A model generated the notes under the pieces. That model worked only from the letters and a program-made list of their open reading frames with translations, did no database searches and was not told the origin of the DNA. A DNA stretch of 64,000 nucleotides from Glebionis coronaria (Eukaryota; Streptophyta; Magnoliopsida; Asterales; Asteraceae), in NCBI GenBank assembly GCA_025667525.1, contig CM046882.1, forward strand, positions 528,080,618 through 528,144,617, in the 5' to 3' direction. Made by a program: the position numbers and the translations under genes. This document shows, one piece after another, positions 59,173 to 64,000 of this stretch (position 1 is its first letter; each line of letters begins with the position of its first letter).

Positions 59173-61202
59173 CGATTAATCCAAGCATGATCAACCATGG
59201 CTTCTTTGATGTTTTTCGGTTCAGCAGTACTCACGGCGAGTGCGAACATACAAACATCGCCATCGGTGGCTAGTTGTCGTCTTGTACGAACGGGCTGTGA
59301 AGGGTTTCCAATTACGTGAACCAAAGGATGATCTCGTGTCCAATGATGTGTTGAAGGATGTCGTTGATAGAACGTATGCATATTTGACGGATCAACATGG
59401 CGAGTAGAAGACTCTCCAGTTTCGTGTACCGGTGTACCGAATGGGTTGTGAAAATCGTCATCGTCAGATAATGCACCGTCTGCTTGATTTGTGTTCTCTG
59501 GAGCAATGATAGTAGTTGTGAATGTTGTAGGATCGATTGTTGAAGTGATATTCTGAGGAGCTAAATCTGCAACAACCCGTGTTGAAGTAGATGAAGTTGT
59601 ATCCTTTTGTTGACGATGAACGGTATCATCATTCTTATCATGAGTGACAGCGGAAGACTTCGATGCAACTTGTTTCTCCCCCGTGAAATATTCATCATAC
59701 ATTGGTCCATATAACATTTCCAACTCTTCAAGTGTCGTGTCCACTGTCATATCTGCTCTAGGAACATGGTCAGGAACCAGCTTTGAACTTGACGGTTCAT
59801 TGCTGTGGTCTTGAGTTCCGAGTTCCGTGTGGTTGTGAACGGAAGTCGTTTGTCGTTGTGAATCGTGACTTAAACTGTTTTGTTCAAGTACCATCTCTTG
59901 CAATTCATCAAATCTGATATGAATAGTCTCGACTATCAATTTTGTTCTCTTGTTGTACACTCTGTATCCCTTAGACTGAGTTGCATATCCCACTAAAATG
60001 CATGCATCACCTTTCTCTTTTATCTTGTCCAGATTTTCACCATCTCGAATAATGTAACACGTACATCCAAAAACGTGAAGGTGTTTAAGTGAAGGTTTAC
60101 GATCATTAATTATGTGATATGGTGTCTTTTCGTGTCTTGGGATAACTAAGGAGCGGTTTTGTGTGTAGCATGCGGTTGACACGGCTTCGGCCCAAAAGTA
60201 TAGTGGAAGTTTTGAAGCGGATAATAATGTTCGAGCAGCCTCAACTAAAGTACGGTTTCGTCTTTCAACAACGTCGTTTTGTTTGGGTGTTCGAGCAATA
60301 GATGTTTCATGTTCAATTCCTTCAGCTTCAAAAAAGTTTCTCAGTTTTGAATTCAAAAATTCAGTACCTCTGTCAGTACGAACCACTTTAACTTGAGCTT
60401 GAAGACCACGTTGTATCACTTTAAGGAAGCTAATGAGAACATCGGGTGTTTCATCCTTGGACCTCAAGAAGTGAGTCCATGTGTACCTTGAGTAGTCATC
60501 GACAATTACCATAACGTATTTCTTCCCATTGATACTTTGAACACGCATGGGACCACACAAATCTATATGAAGAAGATCTAACCGTCCTTTAGAGCTTGGT
60601 GTAGTCTTTGTCTTGAAACTACTCCGTTTAGCTTTACAAAGCTCACAAGAAGAACAAAGATGATCTTTGATGAATTTCAAGTTAGGAAGGCCTCGCACAA
60701 TATCTTTCTTGGAAAGCAAGTTGATGGTATCGAAGTTAAGATGAGATAAACGTTGATGCCATAACCAAGCTTGAGTCGTTGAAGCTTTAGCCATGAAACA
60801 GATTGGAGTTGAAGATGTGGAGTCTTGTAGTGAGATAGTGTAGAGATCAGTACCCCGTGTTCCGGTAAGTAAGTCATTCCCATCATAATCACGAACAAAA
60901 CATGTCTTCTTTCTAAAAGCATCCTCCAAATCCGCATCACAGAATTGACCAACCGAGAAAATATTGTGATTGAGCCCTTCGACGTACTAAACCCTTTTGA
61001 TAGTGATATTCCCCTGAACCAAGTCTCCATATCCTAGGATCGGTGCAAATTGATCATTTCCGAATCGGACCGTACCCAGGAACTTCTCCACGAAGTTAAT
61101 TAGAAGCTTGAGATTCCCCGTCATGTGCTTCATGCATCCGGAGTCCAGTATGAAGAGAATTATTTCGATCACCTGCAGAAGAATTAGAACACGATGGAGC
61201 AT
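59169..61202 (-). pseudogene. Copia protease end and integrase
   Basis: The frame starts with FILDSGCMKHMTGNL, a protease site with the Asp kept, and is interrupted by an in-frame TAG at 60987-60989 before VEGLNHNIFSVGQFCDADL. The GAG-pre-integrase region follows (WLWHQRLSHLNFDTINLLSK...CSSCELCKAKRSSF). The integrase core has D (LHIDLCGPM), D (VVRTDRGTEF) and E (VVERRNRTLVEAA); in the segment before the Glu a Gly usual in the family is Asp (PKQNDVVER). A long Ser/Thr/Asp-rich linker leads to the overlap with the RT frame. Confidence 0.87.
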
Positions 61203-61296
61203 TTGCTAAATTGGATTCCATGTTAGTTGTGATTTCCGATTCATTAGTTTCCCTAGTTTCATCACTTAGAGGCACACTAACGCTCGTAGTAACATT

Positions 61297-62100
61297 TTAT
61301 TTCCTAACCTTAGGCATCCATTTATATCCTGGAGGACATTGATTAGCAAACCACCATTTCCAAGGCTTGCTAGCAGACTCATATAATTCCCTAATTCTGC
61401 TTCTAGGGTTCTTAGTGGTGGAGTCTGATGCAATACTTTTCTTAGGGGGGGTTGCACCAGAATGGTTCACTTTGCGTTTAGGTTTTCTAGCACTAATAGG
61501 CATCACAGTTTGCTTCTTAGTTCTAGTTTCTACGCCTTTGACATTATTCGAAACATACATAGCATGATTAACATTAGCACACTTTCCACATTTCACACAA
61601 ACAAACTTAACTTTCATAGCATTCAAAGTCGAATCATTCAAATCGTCATTACACGCGATTACAGACGTTTTATTCTTAGAAACATTGAAAATCCTATGGT
61701 GGTCTTCTACTTCCTTCATCTTCCCTTGACTTTTGTTTTGCCAGACCTTTTCATTCATGCGAGTGCTCTTAAGCTGGGGCCGGCTAACACTAGCAGTGGG
61801 GACTACTCCTGTAGTAAAAGACACACGTCTATTAGTGTTTCTAGAAGTCTGAGGTGATTGACTTTCTTTGTTTTGTGTGGGTTTAGTGGCCAATCTATAC
61901 ATCCCTGGTTTAACCACATTTGTGTTCTTAATGCTTTGTGATCGAATATGTGTTTTGGGAGTGTTTTGTGGTAACCTATCCTTCCCATCTGTCTTGGGGG
62001 CAAACGCAGGTTTTGCAAATGCAGAATTAGAGAAAACAGATGGTTTTTCCAAGACAGAGGGTCTAGTCACTTTTTGAGCATTGGGTTGTCATACAACAGG
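61297..62100 (-). pseudogene. Copia gag C-terminal part with zinc-knuckle-like site
   Basis: A basic, Ser/Pro-rich frame with two degenerate Cys/His stretches, FVCVKCGKCANVNHAMYV being the clearer one, and PWKWWFANQCPPGYKWMPK at its end. The latter resembles the end of the long gag-like region of Asteraceae copia elements, from memory. It stops at 61297 before the protease frame; the junction contains a frame change. Function: nucleocapsid-like RNA binding, inferred. Confidence 0.65.
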
Positions 62101-64000
62101 TTTCTTAACACTAGGTTCTACAATCTTCCACCCATCTTAGCAACGAGTTTCTGCAACTCTGCTATCGCTCTGTCCCTTTCTTGTAACTGAGCTTTCAACC
62201 CTTTAATTTCCCAATTCTGTTCGTTCATTTCTCGAAACGTTTGGGAAAGTTTTTCTTGCAATTTATTATCATGTGGAAAACTACCAACGTCTTTTTACAA
62301 AGCAAGTTCAAGAGAATGACAATGTTTTTGAAGGAAATTAGTTTTGTGTTGAAGTAACTCAAAAGCCTTTTTATCAACATTTTCTTTATGTTTTGAAAGC
62401 TCAAGTTCAAGACGCTCACACTCTTTGATTTTATCAAGATATTTGCATGCAACATCAGAATATTCATCGATATCAGCACAAGATTAAAGAGTAACACAAA
62501 AAATATCTTTGGAGATACATTCTTCTAAGAGTAGATCATATTCGTTTGAAAATTCTAATTTGTCATTTTGAAGGTCATCAATTTCTTTTTCAAGAGACTC
62601 AACATATTTCAAATCATCAAACATTTCAGACTGAATTAAATTTTCAAACTCAAGAACATGTTCTTTTATTATCTTCGTATTTGGTATTAAAAGTTCTTTC
62701 ACAAGCACAGTTATGTCGTGAGAAATCTCGGTTTTCCACTTATCCTTTTGACGTTTCTCCCAATCGCTTTCAATAATTGATTGAACATTATTAACGTGGT
62801 GTTTAAGAAAACCAAGTATTTTTCTACTTTTGCTTTTAGAAGCATCTAGAGGCAAATAGTTAATATATTTAAAAACATTAGTTTTCCTCTTAGTGGCAAA
62901 AGCTTTTTTCCATTGAATTCTTTTTTGTTTGCATTCTAAAAATAATTCCTCACGAGACTTCTGTTTTTGTGGAGTGAAAAGACCATAAAGACTGTTTTCA
63001 TAAGCATAGTTATATGGTTTCACAAAATCTTTATTGACCGGTGATCTACTCTCCTCATCCCAAAGGGACGTCTCTTCACTATCGATGTTAACTACTGGGC
63101 AGTCATTATCAGTCTATTCGGACTCATCAAGATATAAGTGAGGGTTCGCAGCTTGAGCTTGTTCGAGGTACTTGGGGGTGGCAAAGCTAGGTTGACCCTT
63201 GAAAAACGACCGAGGTGATATCATTCTTACGGTTTGAATAGAGTCATGTGTATTATAAACAACTTTTTTCAAAAAATCGACTTGTTCTTCGAGATCCTTT
63301 ACTTTTTCAGTATCTTTGGTTTGTCTATTTTTGAAATCTTGTTTTAATGTTTCAGCCTCTTGTTTCTTCTCGTCAAGAATTTTAGCAGAATCGGTGGTGT
63401 TCATAGATATCCTCTGTTCAAGTTCATTAACTTTTGTTGTGGCAAGGTACGTTTTTTGACGTTCATCACTTAATAAAACATTAAATTGACGTTTTTCTTT
63501 AGTTAACAAAGCAAGAGCTTCATTGTATTTATTTTTAAAATCGTCCTTTTTAACGTTGATGACACGACTTTTGTACCCCTCAAGCTCGTTGGTCTTTTGA
63601 AGAAGCTCAACCCTATAACTATCAATAGTCTCACTAGATTTTATAAGAGCGGATTTGCATTCTTCAAAATTTTGAGTGAGCGCTGCGTTTGCCTTCTTTA
63701 ATTGCTTTTGATTCTTTCTATTATCATTGACATCTTTTTGTAAACTAGCAATTAAATTAGCAAGCCCGACATGCTCCTCGTCATCATACTCATTTGCATG
63801 TTGATCATCCTCAAACTCATTATTGCACATGTCTGATGAATCGGGTGTGGTATTGCTATCAACCGTTTCCATCATACACGTGTCAGTAACTGTCGTTGGA
63901 AGAGCACTATGCTCATGTGTATCATCAAACACATTATATTCAACATCATCTTGTACCTTATCAATTGGCTCGGTATCAAAGATAGGACCATTGTCATCTT
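62101..64000 (-). pseudogene. Copia gag extension: long coiled coil, cut by window edge
   Basis: Reading leftwards from the edge, an acidic N-terminal stretch (DDQHANEYDDEEHVGL) precedes a long heptad-rich coiled coil (LKKANAALTQNFEECKSAL, VNELEQRISM, VKDLEEQVDFLKKVV). An in-frame TAG at 63114 is followed in the same frame by the rest (63023-62484, including YAYENSLYGLFTPQKQK), which stops at 62484. More coiled-coil sequence follows in the region down to 62150 in broken frames. The start is not in the window. Long coiled coils in gag extensions may drive particle assembly; that is inference. Confidence 0.65.

Larger units (their letters stand above)
54692..64000 (-). mobile_element. Second Ty1/copia element, runs past the right edge
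   Basis: Minus orientation: 3' LTR at 54692-55087, purine tract, 2.6-kb non-coding 3' part, then pol with integrase upstream of RT-RNase H (copia order), then a very long coiled-coil gag region to the window edge. The 5' LTR and primer-binding site are outside. Pol resembles TNT1/Tork-type copia; the lineage is not settled. Inserted into the 3' LTR of element 2. Stops and frameshifts occur throughout. Confidence 0.87.

Overview
This window looks like repeat-dense nuclear DNA from a flowering plant, most likely a member of the daisy family (Asteraceae). The family call rests on my recognition of two protein types: the env-like protein of the SIRE copia element, and the zinc-rich acidic ORF of the Athila-like element. 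No search was run. I found no intact host gene, rRNA, tRNA or CRISPR array. Almost everything is a layered stack of retrotransposons and DNA transposons, nearly all with disabled genes.

Layout. 1-3516: the 3' end and LTR of an Athila-like Ty3/gypsy element (element 0, + strand). 3517-11165: a nearly complete related element (element 1) with two similar LTRs. It has no gag-pol and instead carries one long ORF for a cysteine-rich, acidic protein. 11166-12262: a 41-bp minisatellite. 12263-15277: a decayed En/Spm-like transposase gene with palindromic tandem repeats. 15278-25200: nested chromovirus (Del/Tekay-type) LTRs in both orientations, plus an integrase/chromodomain remnant. 25795-25977: a small receptor-like-kinase fragment. 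25978-30729: AT-rich DNA without genes, with a possible Helitron end. 30730-44263: a PIF/Harbinger transposase pseudogene split by a SIRE-type Ty1/copia element (30894-43040, minus strand) with an env-like gene that appears to contain an intron. 44454-54691: an Athila-type element (element 2) with gag and pol but no env. Its 3' LTR is interrupted by a second copia element (54692 to beyond 64000, minus strand).

How the parts relate. Elements 1 and 2 share the primer-binding site, a conserved leader, a post-ORF stem-loop block and a repeated hairpin plus purine-tract module before the 3' LTR. This fits a non-autonomous element that depends on an Athila-type helper for reverse transcriptase and integrase. 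The order of events on the right half reads as PIF first, then SIRE and Athila element 2 independently (their relative order is not shown), then the last copia into the Athila LTR.

Most interesting points: the zinc-rich ORF of element 1; the hairpin/purine-tract modules shared by elements 1 and 2; three different arrays around a common TTCCGA core in three related LTRs; a 109-bp target duplication around the SIRE insertion with a clipped LTR; and the in-phase intron containing a tandem repeat in the SIRE env-like gene.
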